Shown: positions 45,321 through 56,935 of the stretch, one piece after another
How the letters are laid out: every line of letters starts with the position of its first letter
How positions within the stretch are numbered: position 1 is the stretch's first letter
Assembly (NCBI GenBank): GCA_021234155.1
Contig: JAJEKV010000005.1
Coordinates: forward strand, 21,558,089-21,622,088
Direction: 5' to 3'
DNA from: Isoetes taiwanensis
Lineage: Eukaryota > Streptophyta > Lycopodiopsida > Isoetales > Isoetaceae
DNA length: 64,000 nucleotides
Position numbers and translations under genes: made by a program
The notes under the pieces: model-generated
What the model was told of the DNA's origin: nothing
The model's input: only the letters and a program-made list of their open reading frames with translations
Database searches by the model: none

Positions 45321-47970
45321 GTTAAATGTATGGATGGTAACATCCATATTGGGATTAGAAGGCAATTCCGGATATTCTCGTTGAAAGGATTGCCCAATTG
45401 GGAAGGAGACGCATAGGAGTAACTAAAATTATACACGATTGTTAACAGACATCCAACGTATTGAAACCACTTGGTGAGATTGATCTCCTCGCTAAGAAGG
45501 AATCACTACTAGGATAATTGTTGACCATGTATAAATCTAGTATCTCCAAAAGAATAATCCAACCGAAAGAAAAGAAGTAATCTAACAAGTCCGGCCAACT
45601 TGTTACGATGACATCAATTCGATTGGTAGGAATATTCCAAGAGTTTAAATAACTAAGAAAGGGGGAATCTCTAGAATAATAAAATAATAGTACATGCAAG
45701 GTACATCTAAAATAAGAATTATAGTAATCAAATAGTCTTTTTGAGACAAAAAGGAATTGTTGTCATGACAAAACCTTGTGGTTTAGAATCGTTCTAACTA
45801 AGTAGATAACCCATAACTATATTGAAATAAATGATAACATAATATGTACATCCATCTTAGATGGTTATATATGTTAGCTAAGGCTAGTAACTTAATGCGC
45901 TAAGTAAGAAGCGTATAACCTCTTAAGGGGAGAGAATAGATATGACGTTGTGTGCAATGTCATTGAAGGGGTGCATGACCATTTTCTTTTCAAGAAAAGT
46001 GGGAGGGCTCAATCTTATGATTGAACGCATTTTGCAATCAATTGATCGCCCAGAATAGAGTTCACTCAGGCAATGGCCGGCTTAATAGAGCGTAAGATAG
46101 ATAGATAGATAGCTCGGGAGGCCTTCAACGTCGCGTAGACCGACGTAGTAGTGAACTACACCAACGGTGGAGCAAAACTATGGGAGCAATGAACCACCAA
46201 GTCACCTCCAAACTACTCGGCGCCGGCTCAATGAGTGGATCGCGTTTTTAGCCTTAGGTAAGGTATGCGCATGTATTATAAGCCTTAATGTGTCTTATTG
46301 ATAAGTTAAATATAGACCCTAATAACCGCATAGAAATTGTTTAATGATATGTATCATAGGGAAATAAGTTAAATAACAACGATAATGTGAAGTAGCATGT
46401 TAATTAATCCTTCGCGAAGGATGCAATTCCTTCCAAGGATAGCTATAGGTCCTTATAAATATAAATAGAAAATAAAATTAGGATATACTTAAGTGCATCT
46501 TAGGGATATACTTCCAAGGGTAATGCAGACCCAAGGAAGAGAATAAGAAGCACATCTAATTCTTGTGTATGATAATTAAAACCCCGCCTATAATACAATA
46601 GGTCTAAATCGGGGTTATTGTTTAAATAATCGCGATCTAAAAGTCGTTAAATATTGCAAAGCTTAGAGTAAATATAATTGTACCATCGGAAGTAATGTAT
46701 CCGATAATATGATAATGTTAATTCATAAATATTACCTTAGGGTAATTATGTTAATCACATGCATTAAAGGAGCCAGCAAAAAAAAAATCGGGCATGCATG
46801 TCGATTTGTGTAGATTAATTCTATGTGTAGTTAAGATTAATCGCATGCAACCTATGCTTGGTATGGATTGCATGCGTTGTTACCGATGATGAGACCACTA
46901 CGGTGATCTCTAGGGCGTGGTGTAATGTCAATGTAGGCATGACCCGCGTTTCGCTTGGACGAAAGTGGAAGGTAGATTAGAAAGTCTACTTGTGTCCCGC
47001 GAGGAAGTAGACGACCCGAGAGAAAGGAGGTCATTGAGGAATGCATTGATAGGAAAGGCACCTTTAGCCCCATATATGCTTTGATAGGAGGAATCTATCC
47101 TTCACGCCCCCACGGGGGGAAGGATATCCTCCACTGGGCAACTAGAGGTGTAGGCATGAGCGGCATATAGGCATATAGGCGCTGTCTCCACGGCCATAAT
47201 GGAAGATCCACCATCTTTCTGGCGGGGAGATTAGCCATGCATCCATGTAGATAGGTGGGGTGGTCACCATATAACCAAAATTTTTGTAATAATTAATAAT
47301 AGGTAGTGTCGACTGCAGGGCCAATAGAGCGCTCCGGAGGGCAAGGAGGTCGAACTACGAAGGCTTGCAACACAAATTTTGTTATAATGTGTTGCAAGGG
47401 ATGAAGGGTACCTTAGAAGTGTAAAATTTGTATGAAATTGATAAACTTTGATAAACTTAAATGTTGTATTAAGTAAGGTTAATAATTACCTTGCGTGGAT
47501 TAAGTTATGATGTGATAAGTTAATTGGATAACGAAATAGTAATGTCTTAAACATTACCTTAGAGTAATTCTAATAAGTAAGATAGTAAGTAGGCAATTAT
47601 AGATATTGTAAAATTAATGCAGGATTTTAAGGTGCGAAGACTTGCAACACAAACTTTATCGGAATGTGTTGCAAGGAATGAAGAGTATCTTAAATAATAA
47701 TTGTATATGAAAATGTTAAATTGTGATAAACTAAATGTTGTCATAATGGAGACTAATAAGTACCTTGTTTTAATAGAAGTTTCTTAATTGATAAGTTATT
47801 TCATAATATAATAATGGCGTAATAACGATTTAAAAATATTATCTTAAGGTAATCGTAATAAATGTGTAAGTATTATAGTAGTATATTGTATGCATCAGGT
47901 TGATTGCAGGTTAGGAAGATTCCAAGGTGGGGGAAGAACCGATCTTTGCGGACAAACATCATTTCAAGGT
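45321..47970. other. AT-rich 3' interior of the LTR element with tandem repeats
   Basis: No gene. Two diverged units of about 280 bp start near 47,355 and 47,635; both contain CTTGCAACACAAA, GTGTTGCAAGG, GATAAACTTAAATGTTGT-like and ATTACCTTAG/GAGTAAT motifs. A related ATTACCTTAGGGTAAT lies near 46,728. Bases 45,990-46,112 resemble a decayed tRNA-headed SINE (GATCGCCCAGAATAG, then a GATA tail), but this is weak. Confidence 0.5.
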
Positions 47971-47978
47971 GGGGAGAA
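47971..47978 (+). other. polypurine tract
   Basis: GGGGAGAA directly before the TG of the 3' LTR, the position used to prime plus-strand DNA synthesis. Confidence 0.7.
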
Positions 47979-48755
47979 TGTGGCGTTCCGGCCACGAGAT
48001 ACGCCCCGGGGCGTATATTTAATGCGCCCGTCCACGGCGTACACCACCCGACCGACGGCGTAATGCCAACGTGTAGCCAAGTGGGTAGCCCCTAGGGGGC
48101 AACTTGCTAAGAAGGTGCATTAGTATTAATGTGCACATTTTCCAATGTACACATTAATGTGGGCACACATTTCCATGTGGCCACTTGATGCCAAGTGGGC
48201 CATACCCATAGGTGCAATTAATGTGCACATTTTCCAATGTACACATTCATTAATGTGCACACATTTCCATGTGAGCACATTTGGGTGCACACATTTCCAT
48301 GTGGGCACATTTGGCCACCTAGCCCTTAAAGGCAAGTGGGCCTTTTTCCCAATTATCCCACATGCCTAAAGGGGATAATTGGAAACCCTAGCCACCCCCC
48401 TGTCTATTTAAGTAGGAGAACCCTAACTTGCCCATTTTCGTTTCTAGGGTTTTAGAGCTCCGTTTTGGCTGCCTCAAGAGCCAAAACCGCCTCCCAGACT
48501 CTGTCTGAGAGAACTGCATCATTAGTTTTCCTTGATTCGAGCCTTTCAGCAGGATGGTCGAGTTCAGGTCAGGAGGAGGAACTCAAGGATCAGGTATTTA
48601 GGCAATTTAGTAGTCTAAACCCCATTTCAGCCATCGAATCAGTAGGTTTAGCCTCTTAAATTGCCCATAGCAGCCCTCTAGAACTCTAGATAGCAGATTC
48701 TAACTAAAGAACCTAACTCTATGATATAGATTAGATCTTGTTCTTTAGTTCTTCT
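47979..48755 (+). repeat. 3' LTR of the large element, truncated
   Basis: The first 0.77 kb of the LTR, starting TGTGGCGTTCC. It breaks at a 3-bp overlap (TCT, 48,753-48,755) with sequence equal to 34,476 onward, the junction of the tandem duplication. Confidence 0.85.
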
Positions 48756-50916
48756 TGTAAACAAGCTTGTTGACAGGTTTGGGAGCTTCCTACAAAAGAA
48801 GCAAAAACATATATCAGTACCACCTTTTTGGATTTAACATTTCAAGTTACTTGTAATACCTTCTTCTTAGCCTTCGGATCTTCTTTCTGACCTGAATTCT
48901 CATCAACAGTCTTACCAGCACCACCTTTCTTCTGTCCTGAGTTCTCAGCAGCAGTCTTGCCAGCACCACCTTTCTTCTGACCAGCACTGTTCTTCCCTGC
49001 AGTCTTCTCAGCAGCTCCTTTCTTCTTAACAAGTTTTTCCTTCTCAGCAACCTTATTAAGATGCTCTTCAACTATGCTCTGTCCCATTTTAACTATTGCT
49101 ATAAGAATGGCAATTGGCAATACCAAACTCTATTAACATTATTTCATCATTAGAAAGCAGAATGTTACCTTGTCCTCCTCATAAACCTGTTATGTTCAAA
49201 AGAAGAGTTTGAGCTGAAAAGAATATCTCATTTAAGAATAACAATTTGAATTACCTTATCAAATGTCTTCCAATCTACTTGATGGTTCAACTTGTAATCT
49301 CTTTCTTTTGGACAAGTTGGCACTTTGTTTTTTCCACAAGCCTTGCATTTAAGCAGCAGACAATTATGTTGATGCCACTCTTCTGATTCATCCTTAGGAC
49401 ATACCAAAGATCTCCAAAGCTCAGAGGTTGAAGCATATGTAGCTTTAGATGCATTGCAGGTTGGTCCTATACCACATACATCACAATTGCATGTGCAATT
49501 TGGACCATGGAGGTCCTGATCTAATCTTACTTTGTTTATGTCCTGTCTCACAAAGTCAACTCTCAAATGGTAGATACTGAGCAGACAAGTCTCTCTATCT
49601 TTTACCTTCCCGACATATGGAGGCTTTAGAGCATGGAATGTTTGTAAATGATATCGAAAGTATGGATATTGCCTTTCAAATCGTTGGAAGAAAACTTGCT
49701 GCAGAAACAGCAACAACATATCAACAACCTTAAGTTGAAAATCTTAAACCTTAACAATTTGAAAACAAATTGCTTTAAAATTACCTGTGTCTCTTCAAGA
49801 AAGTGTAGTGCATGCAATATCTTCTTTCCAGAAGTTGCTTTTATCTTGATGACATGTTTCTTACATGGGGAAACTCTTGTATTGTGTCTCCAAAAATCCA
49901 CCACTAGTTTTCTCTCGTCATAAGAGAGTTTGTCACATCTAATCTTATTTTTGAACATGGACCATGGACCCTCACCAAGTTCAGCATCTACTCTTCTTCT
50001 TACAGCAGTTGTGACAATCTTTCTGTTCAGGCATAGAGTTCTGGAGAAAGCTGATTTGTTAATATTGGTATTGACAGCATAAACCATGGCAGCAATTCTT
50101 GCCCTCTTAATATCTGTTTTCTTCTCATTCTTATGATCTGCAAAAGAGTTCTTTAAATTCTCCACAATTTTCTTCATTACAGATTCATCCTTGGAGTTAG
50201 GAACAACAAGTTCAGGTAGCCACTTTGCAGCAGACTTAATTATCTCTTTCCTATCCCTACAACTTGCATTACCAAGAATCTTTTTTCACCTTCTTTGCAA
50301 CCTTTTTTTGATAGCATTCTCTTCTTCCATGTGCTTAGATCACCTTGGAGCAATGCTTCTTCATCTGCTGCAATTTCCCTTTCCCTCTTAAGCTCTCTCT
50401 CTTTTCTCCTTAACTCAGCTCTATACCTTCTAAAAGCATGACAATCTGCTAGAAAAAAAGAATCTGAAGTGAAAATAGTCAAAGAAACCTTCAAATCATG
50501 CAAACCTTGCTTACCTTGAAAATGAGGTTGATCATGACATTGGGTTCCTTGTGTATTATCTTGGTGACACCCTTCATAACAAGAAAGACAACAAAGATTA
50601 GTAAAAGAAAAGTTCAAAGTAAATTCAAGGAATCCAATTCCTTGAAATCGACTTAAAGAAGGTTGCACACCTTCTTCACTTTGGACATCTTGAGTTCCCT
50701 GTTGGCGCCACCCTTCAGACTCTTGGAAATCACCTTCATGGTAAGAAGGTCGCAAATCTTCATGAAATGCAGACTCTTCATTGTCTCCATAAGGTTCGGG
50801 ATTGTGACAGTAAACATTTTCTAGAATTAAAGCAAACATCAACAAATAAGGAAAGAAATCAACAACAAATATGTAAGTTCAAAATTACCTGAATCTATAG
50901 GAATTGATGTAGCCAT
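48753..50916 (-). pseudogene. DDE-transposase-like gene, copy B (3' part lost)
   Basis: Same exons as copy A but cleaner. MATSIPIDS starts at 50,916 and HNPEPYGDNEESAFHEDLRP follows. Next are FRRYRAELRRKERELKRERE IAADEEALLQGDLSTWKKRM LSKK, a 7-T run that shifts the frame, then KKIVENLKNSFADHKNEKKT to KILHALHFLEETQ (50,177-49,787). After an intron (GTAATTTT...TTTCTGCAG) comes QVFFQRFERQYPYFRYHLQT FHALKPPYVGKVKDRETCLL SIYHLRVDFV, with a Cys cluster CTCNCDVCGIGPTC and CKACGKNKVPTC. Two short exons follow, then a Lys-rich exon (about 49,083-48,862) with GQKKGGAGKT repeated units, then EAPKPVNKLVY before the LTR junction. The catalytic DDE part present in copy A is absent. Spliceable introns suggest it was once a working gene. 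Confidence 0.55.
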
Positions 50917-51015
50917 ATGTAACTGATCTTGTCCAGCTTCTTTCAGTTGAAAGCAAACTCATAGATTAATATGCATTTCAGTATACATGAAAATGAAATA
51001 TGAAAATGCAGCATC

Positions 51016-51415
51016 CCTATGGACGGCAGCATACGACAGTATCAAAAGCTTTTGCGAAATCCACGAAACAGCAGTACAGGTTTTGTCGGTGATTCCTGCT
51101 ATCCTCAATCAATGTGCGCAGAGTGAAGATATGATCAATGGTGGAATGCACGGGCGAAAAACGCGTGTGAGCTTCTCAAGACATCTACCTCCCCGCCCAT
51201 ATTGTCGGTCGTTGCTCAAGGATGCCGACCAACGGTTTTGCAAAGAGAGAGTCGGCCATAATAGTACGATAGTTAGCCGGGCAAGAATGGTCCCCTACCC
51301 CCGTATATGGGCACAACTCTACTAGTGGTGAAGCCTTCTTGCAATGCTTTATTGAATAATCTTTGTGGGGCGAGGCACGGTGGAGGCCCAACCCATTTGA
51401 AGTTCACCGCATGGT
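51016..51415 (-). pseudogene. LINE reverse-transcriptase fragment, copy B
   Basis: Counterpart of 36,742-37,147. PANYRTIMADSLFAKPLVGI LEQRPTIW is readable, but the QAGF block intact in copy A is scrambled here (ACGCGTGTGAGC instead of CCTGCCTGTGTGAGAGC), while FVDFAKAFDTV is preserved on the far side. Confidence 0.8.
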
Positions 51416-52283
51416 AAGGTTTATTAAGAATTTTATCCATTGAATTAAAAATGGCAAGGTTTTAAGATTTTGTTTCTTGCTTTTTTGGAAGGTGTTAATA
51501 TGGAGTAAAGTGTAATGGTTTCATTTGGAAGTTGTACACGAGTTTGAGGTTGTTTTTCTTGAGCTGGTTAATGTCGAGTAAAAGCGTAGTGATTAGGTCT
51601 GCAAGTTGTACATGACTTTCAAAGTCAACAATCTTAACTCTCAACTCATGCTAATTAATAAAAGCCACTCTTTCAATGTGCCTGGCCATTTAAAGTGTTG
51701 CTTTTACGAAGCGTTATTGTTAGAAATTTTTTACTTTAGGACTCTTTATTAGAAAACATTCTAAGAAATTTTAGAACATATGTCGTGCCATGGGATTTAG
51801 TATTATTTACAATGCTCCTCATGGCTAAAGCACAATTTCAAATTTTTAGCCATCAAACATGGTATTGGTTGTCAATTGCCGACATTACATTTACCATTTT
51901 TTTCAATACATCATCATAACTATTAGCAGGGTTTTATCCCATAATTTACTAAGTAAATTAAACATAGCAAAGATCAACATTAGACAAACGCTTCATCTAG
52001 AAATAGAGATGTTTGTTTCGGCATTTATCATATGCTTGTTATTGCATTTAACATGCCACGAAGAACTTGCTCTCCTGCGTATATGATTAAGCCTATCTCT
52101 TAGCACTAGAGCCATGTCTCTAACCTGAAGCCTTTCCAATCTGGAAAAAAAAAAAAAAAAGGGGTACATATGGTAATTGCATATGGTATCACTGTTCGAG
52201 TGTAAACTTCCATGTTTAGGACCTATCCTTGAAATATGTAGTGAAATCTAAGCATTGACACTTCGTAGGATATTGTGCAAGTA
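51416..52283. repeat. non-coding part of the duplicated unit, copy B
   Basis: Near-identical to 37,148-38,015. No gene seen. Confidence 0.8.
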
Positions 52284-54008
52284 GGCACTGTGACGTTCCA
52301 GCACAGTATACGCTCCCAGGACGTATATTGTACTGCCACGTCACGCGTACACGCCACCCCGACTGACGTGTACGCCAACGTGTAGCCAAGTGGGTAGCCC
52401 CTAGGGGGCAACTTGCTAAGAAGGTGCATTAGTATTAATGTGCACATTTTCCAATGTACACATTAATGTGGGCACACATTTCCATGTGGCCACTTGATGC
52501 CAAGTGGGCCATACCCATAGGTGCAATTAATGTGCACATTTTCCAATGTACACATTCATTAATGTGCACACATTTCCATGTGAGCACATTTGGGTGCACA
52601 CATTTCCATGTGGGCACATTTGGCCACCTAGCCCTTAAAGGCAAGTGGGCCCTTTTCCCAATTATCCCACATGCCTAAAGGGGATAATTGGAAACCCTAG
52701 CCACCCCCCTGTCTATTTAAGTAGGAGAACCCTAACTTGCCCATTTTCGTTTCTAGGGTTTTAGAGCTCCGTTTTGGCTGCCTCAAGAGCCAAAACCGCC
52801 TCCCAGACTCTGTCTGAGAGAACTGCATCATTAGTTTTCCTTGATTCGAGCCTTTCGGCCGGGATGGTCGAAGTTCAGTCGAGGAGGAACTCAAGGATCG
52901 GGGTATTTAGGCAATTTAGTAGTCTAAACCCCATTTCACCCATCGAATCAAGAGGTTTAGCCTCTTAAATTGCCCATAGCAGCCCTCTAGAACTCTAGAT
53001 AGCAGATTCTAACTAAAGAACCTAACTCTATGATATAGATTAGATCTTGTTCTTTAGTTCTTCTGTGATGTATATGGATGATGTATCTCTGTGAACTCCT
53101 TGTATTGGGAAGGGGGGTAGAGACCTAAAGCTTTATAGTTGATGCTCCTAGAGTAGCCTCTCCAGCACACCCGTAGATGCGCCCGCGGCACAAGAGCCCA
53201 CACGGGTTGTGGGTGAAGGGGCCGACCGGGCTTATAAGGAGGTTCATGTTCGACTCTTGAACGACCCCTCGGTGTGTAAAGACCGCCGGGGTCCTTTGCG
53301 ACTAGGTCTAATGGCTTGCCCGCTGCGTGTGGGCAAGGCATGGGCTCGACACTGTGAGGTGGTGAATATGACCTTCCATTGAGTTCAAGTTTAATACGGG
53401 CAAAGGGTGGCCCTCTAGTCACCTTGAGTCGGCATTGTAGATCTCGGAGGGGAGAAATCCCTACCGCCCCATCGGAACCGGGAGATGTAACCCAGGATAT
53501 AGCCCCTTGGCTATGCATCCGGGCTGGCTACTCTGATCCAGTCCCAACACTTTTCAACCTACTCGCAAAGTGTGCATGTGGAGGGGCGGATGGAGTGGAC
53601 AACCCTAGGCCATGTTCTTATGCCGCCCAAATCCATTGCCATGAATTACATGCGCAATGAAACGGAGACCCAAGCCGTCACCATCCCTTTGAGTCCGAGC
53701 CTTGGGTAGGATTCCCCTATGTGATGTCTTTGATCTTTTGTCTATGCAGATATGTGGAGGACCATCCTTCGTGGATGGTCATATGATGTTGATGTATGTG
53801 CTAATCGACATGTATGTTTACGCCCGCAGCCTAGGTAGGCCCCCGAGGGAGGCGGGGTGCAATGACCCTTCCACTCTTCCCACTGGAACCCGTCACGGTT
53901 GCAGTGTCACGTGGAGGGCCCTGTATTAGCATGGAGCTGGTATGGGGGATGAACTCCTGTTTGTATACGGTGAGGGCACCGTATGCGAGTGGGGGACGTC
54001 ACAGGCAC
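52284..54008 (+). mobile_element. solo LTR with 5-bp target duplication
   Basis: A complete LTR (52,289-54,003, about 1,715 bp; TGTGACGTTCC to GACGTCACA) is bounded by GGCAC on both sides (52,284-52,288 and 54,004-54,008). Neither primer site nor internal sequence follows, so this is a solo LTR left by LTR-LTR recombination. Confidence 0.88.
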
Positions 54009-54393
54009 TGGATATAGTCAAATATTTCAGCTCGAAACTAATAAATATTTCAAGCACAGTTTGGCACAACACACGGCTGACCTCAAATTGGAAATGGGAA
54101 TGTGAAACAAAGCATTCATACTCACTTGATACAAACATTTGAAGTGCACATTCTGGTATACAGGGCTTGATTCTGTATTATAGAGCAAAGGGAGGTTTTA
54201 GCCACAATTCAAGAACAAGTATACTTTTAATAGAGGTTTTTGATTGCAAATGCATGCAAAGAGCGAATGAATACTGAGAAGTTCTTCTGCAGTCGTTACT
54301 CCCTCTGCTATATTCAATTGAATTGAACTTTATCGTCCACGGAGACTATAAGGTTTATGGGACCCAATACAAGAAAGCGAGCACACCAAAGCC
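54009..54393. other. original right flank of the LTR insertion
   Basis: AT-rich, no gene. The minus strand from 54,340 downward matches the LINE 3' UTR (TCTCCGTGGACGATAAA versus TCTCCGTGGACACTAAA near 24,047), so a minus-strand LINE tail begins here. Confidence 0.5.
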
Positions 54394-54462
54394 CATTACT
54401 GCTTAGCAATAAAAAAACCCTCGCTCAAAAGGGCTTTCGAGGGAAAAACCTTAACAGTAATG
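54394..54462 (-). other. LINE 3' UTR conserved stem-loop, copy 2
   Basis: Minus strand: outer stem CATTACTG/CAGTAATG, inner TTTTTCCCTCGAAAGCCC and GAGGGTTTTTTTATTGC. A further partial duplicate (ACCTTAACAAAAATAAACTC then GCTGAGAAACTG) lies at about 54,514-54,550. Confidence 0.6.
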
Positions 54463-54767
54463 GACTCACTGAGAAACTATACGTCTGTATATTTGTACAT
54501 ATCAATCTGGAAGAACCTTAACAAAAATAAACTCGCTGAGAAACTGTATTTATGTACATTTATGCGTATCCTTGCACTGCGACTCGCATGAAACCAACAA
54601 AGCGCCCATAGATAGGCTTCTCATTTCATCTCAGCAGATTTCTACAATGGTGGACAGTGGATAGCCGCACACATGCGAACTACCCACGAAAAATAAAGGG
54701 AAAATCCAATTATAACATTTGGACCCCAAAAACAAATACAATGCTAATAGATGAGTGGCTGATGTAC

Positions 54768-54852
54768 CTGCCGAAAGCTTATCACCGGGATTAAAAAACC
54801 CCGCCCTTTCGGGTTTTCGAGGAAAAATCCTAGTGATAAGCCTTCGGCAAGG
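54768..54852 (-). other. LINE 3' UTR conserved stem-loop, copy 3
   Basis: Outer stem of about 19 bp (CCTTGCCGAAGGCTTATCAC with GTGATAAGCTTTCGGCAGG), inner AAAACCC-GAAA-GGG with flanking TTTTTCCTCG and GGGTTTTTTAATCC. The longest and best-paired of the three copies. Confidence 0.65.
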
Positions 54853-55085
54853 GGCTTAGACAAACGTAAGGCATAGAATCGCTCCCAAAAACCCCGCATG
54901 GAGAAGTCAAAACGGATGGCGCTCGCCAACCTGTACCTGCACATCACCAACAACAAACGAGGAACATACCAAAGAATAGCATCACCCAGTGGGTGGAAAA
55001 AAAGCATCACCCACCGGGTGGAAAAACATGATAAACAGAACTTGTACAAAATATAGTAAACAAAGAAGGGGGGGGAGGGTGGGTT
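54853..55085. other. LINE-associated flank, no gene
   Basis: Contains GCATCACCCAGTGGGTGGAAA duplicated as GCATCACCCACCGGGTGGAAA (about 54,979-55,025). No coding signal. Confidence 0.45.
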
Positions 55086-55650
55086 CAAAGAGAATAAGGT
55101 ACTGCTGAGAGAAGAGGAAGCACCGATGAAACGTCGATGAAGAACTCTGCAATAAGTAGCAAACACCCAACCTGACGAATGGCCCAAAACGCATGCGATG
55201 CATGCATGCGACGCATGCAATGCATGCATGCTCGTCTTGAGCAAGAATGCCGATTCGCTACGCGAATCGACGACATTCTTGCACTGCGACTCGCATAAAA
55301 CCAACAAAGCGCCCGAATACCAAAGGACTTCCTTAACAAACTAGGATCGAGGACGAAGGTCATAGGATGAAGGCTAAAGGCCGAAAAGGACAGCAGGAAA
55401 GCAACGCCAAATTGGCCAAACCAGGCAGGAAGAAGCCCCTCCCCTGCCTGGAAACAAATCAAAGAGAATAAGGTACTGCTGAGAGAAGAGGAAGCGCCGA
55501 TGAAACGTCGATGAAGAACTCTGCAATAAGTAGCAAACGCCCAACCTGACGAACGGCCCAAAACGCATGCGATGCATGCATGCGACGCATGCAATGCATG
55601 CATGCTCGTCTTGAGCAAGAATGCCGATTCGCTACGCGAATCGACGACAT
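55086..55650. repeat. 191-bp direct repeat
   Basis: 55,086-55,276 and 55,460-55,650 are nearly identical (CAAAGAGAATAAGGTACTGC to CGAATCGACGACAT). Each includes an alternating purine-pyrimidine tract made of GCATGC/ATGCAT units and a small palindrome CGATTCGCTACGCGAATCG. The open frames across them are shadows. Confidence 0.85.
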
Positions 55651-55713
55651 CAATGCTATGGTACAGGATATATTTCATCTCGTTTGTCGAAAACCTCAAG
55701 GATAAATGATGAT

Positions 55714-56935
55714 GGCAGCTCAGATAAAAAAGCAAAGAAGCAATTAGCTTGTTGTTTATATATTGATCAAGTAATGCATGATTTTTTAAGATCCTCAAAC
55801 AAGTGAAAGGATATTTTGGCATTTTGTGAAGCTTTTTAGCTATTTTAGGATGAAAAAGCTCTATTTTATTTGTAGTTTTGGGGAAGGCACATCTTGTTGT
55901 ATTGCTTATTAGGTACAAAGCTTAATCATACTAATTCCTCATATTCATCATCCAATGTGCTTATATGGTTATCTCGGAACACAATCTTTTCCTTGCATTC
56001 ACTACACAATTCCCAAGGCCCTTAAACTTTGCATATGTTTGCTTTTGTTAGGGCCAAAAGGGCCCAGATTTTTTTTTAACATAACAACCAACACATAACT
56101 ACCATTAATATTAATTAACACAAATCATTGCATCCAACACATTTAAATTAAAATCCCCCTGAAACCCCCTTTGGTTTGGGTGCATATTCGCACGGGGGGT
56201 AACTTCGGGCATCGAGAGCTGTCGGATGGGCATATTTATCCTTTATTCCTTGATCTGAACCATACGTAGCGATCCTCGTTTGTGGGCTATGCAAGTACAA
56301 GTTTTTTCATACTGTATAAGGTTTACAAAATACTATAAGGTTTTAGGTAATATACTTAATGGTGTTAATTTTGTACAATGTATTGTAAGTTTTTAAGGCT
56401 CTCGCTGCCCTACGTAAACCCCCGTGTGAATATGCACCCAAACCAAAGGAGGTTTCAGGGGGATTTTAATTTGAATGTGTTGGATGCAATGATTTGTGTT
56501 AATTAATGATTTGTGTATTGAATGCAAGGAAAAGATTATGTTCCGAGATAACCATATAAGCATTGGATGATGAATATGAGGAATTAGTATGATTAAGCTT
56601 TGTACCTAATAAGCAATACAACAAGATGTGCCTTCCCCAAAACTACAAATAAAATACAGCTTTTTCATCCTAAAATAACTGAAAAGCTTCATTGTGAGTT
56701 TGTTGTGGAGTGTCGAGGTATCGCTGTCTCTTTGAGGCAGTTCTCCTTCCTCCTCACTTGCTTTGTAACATTACCATTCTTTTAATATATTGATGACACA
56801 GTTCTTCAAAAAAAAAAAATATATGTATTCCAAACTATCCTTTCACTTGTTTGAGAATCTCAAAAAATCATGCATTACTTGATCAATATATAAACAACAA
56901 GCTAATTGCTTCTTTGCTTTTTCATCTGAGCTGCC
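55714..56935. repeat. long inverted repeat, arms about 0.5 kb
   Basis: 55,714-56,220 is the inverted match of 56,399-56,935 (for example GAAAAAGCTSTATTTTATTT, CATATGGTTATCTCGGAACA, AATCCCCCTGAAACC). The spacer is about 180 bp. The left arm has an extra piece near 56,018-56,110, and the right arm a retroposed insert at 56,694-56,826. No coding sequence was recognised. Transcription through it would give a long hairpin RNA. Confidence 0.85.
56694..56826 (+). mobile_element. small 5'-truncated retroposon with A-tail
   Basis: A 130-bp insert in the right arm only, ending CACAGTTCTTC then A12. It looks like the 3' tip of a LINE or a retrocopy. Confidence 0.5.

Larger units (their letters stand above)
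38016..48755 (+). mobile_element. large LTR retrotransposon, probably non-autonomous
   Basis: LTR (38,016-39,717), primer site (39,719-39,729), leader with a 65-bp tandem repeat and three matching hairpins, about 4 kb of coding-like but unreadable interior, an AT-rich part with tandem repeats, a polypurine stretch (47,971-47,978) and a 3' LTR cut after about 776 bp (47,979-48,755). No RT, integrase or protease motif can be read in any frame between 40 and 48 kb. Either the element is a LARD-type non-autonomous one, or its frames are wrecked by the sequence errors described in the findings. The LTR strand is taken from the order primer site to polypurine tract. Confidence 0.78.

Noticed and set aside
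54744-55918. Frames of 187 and 277 residues on the minus strand
   Set aside because: They run across the 191-bp direct repeat, LINE 3' UTR hairpin and inverted repeat; low complexity, no domain, repeated text.
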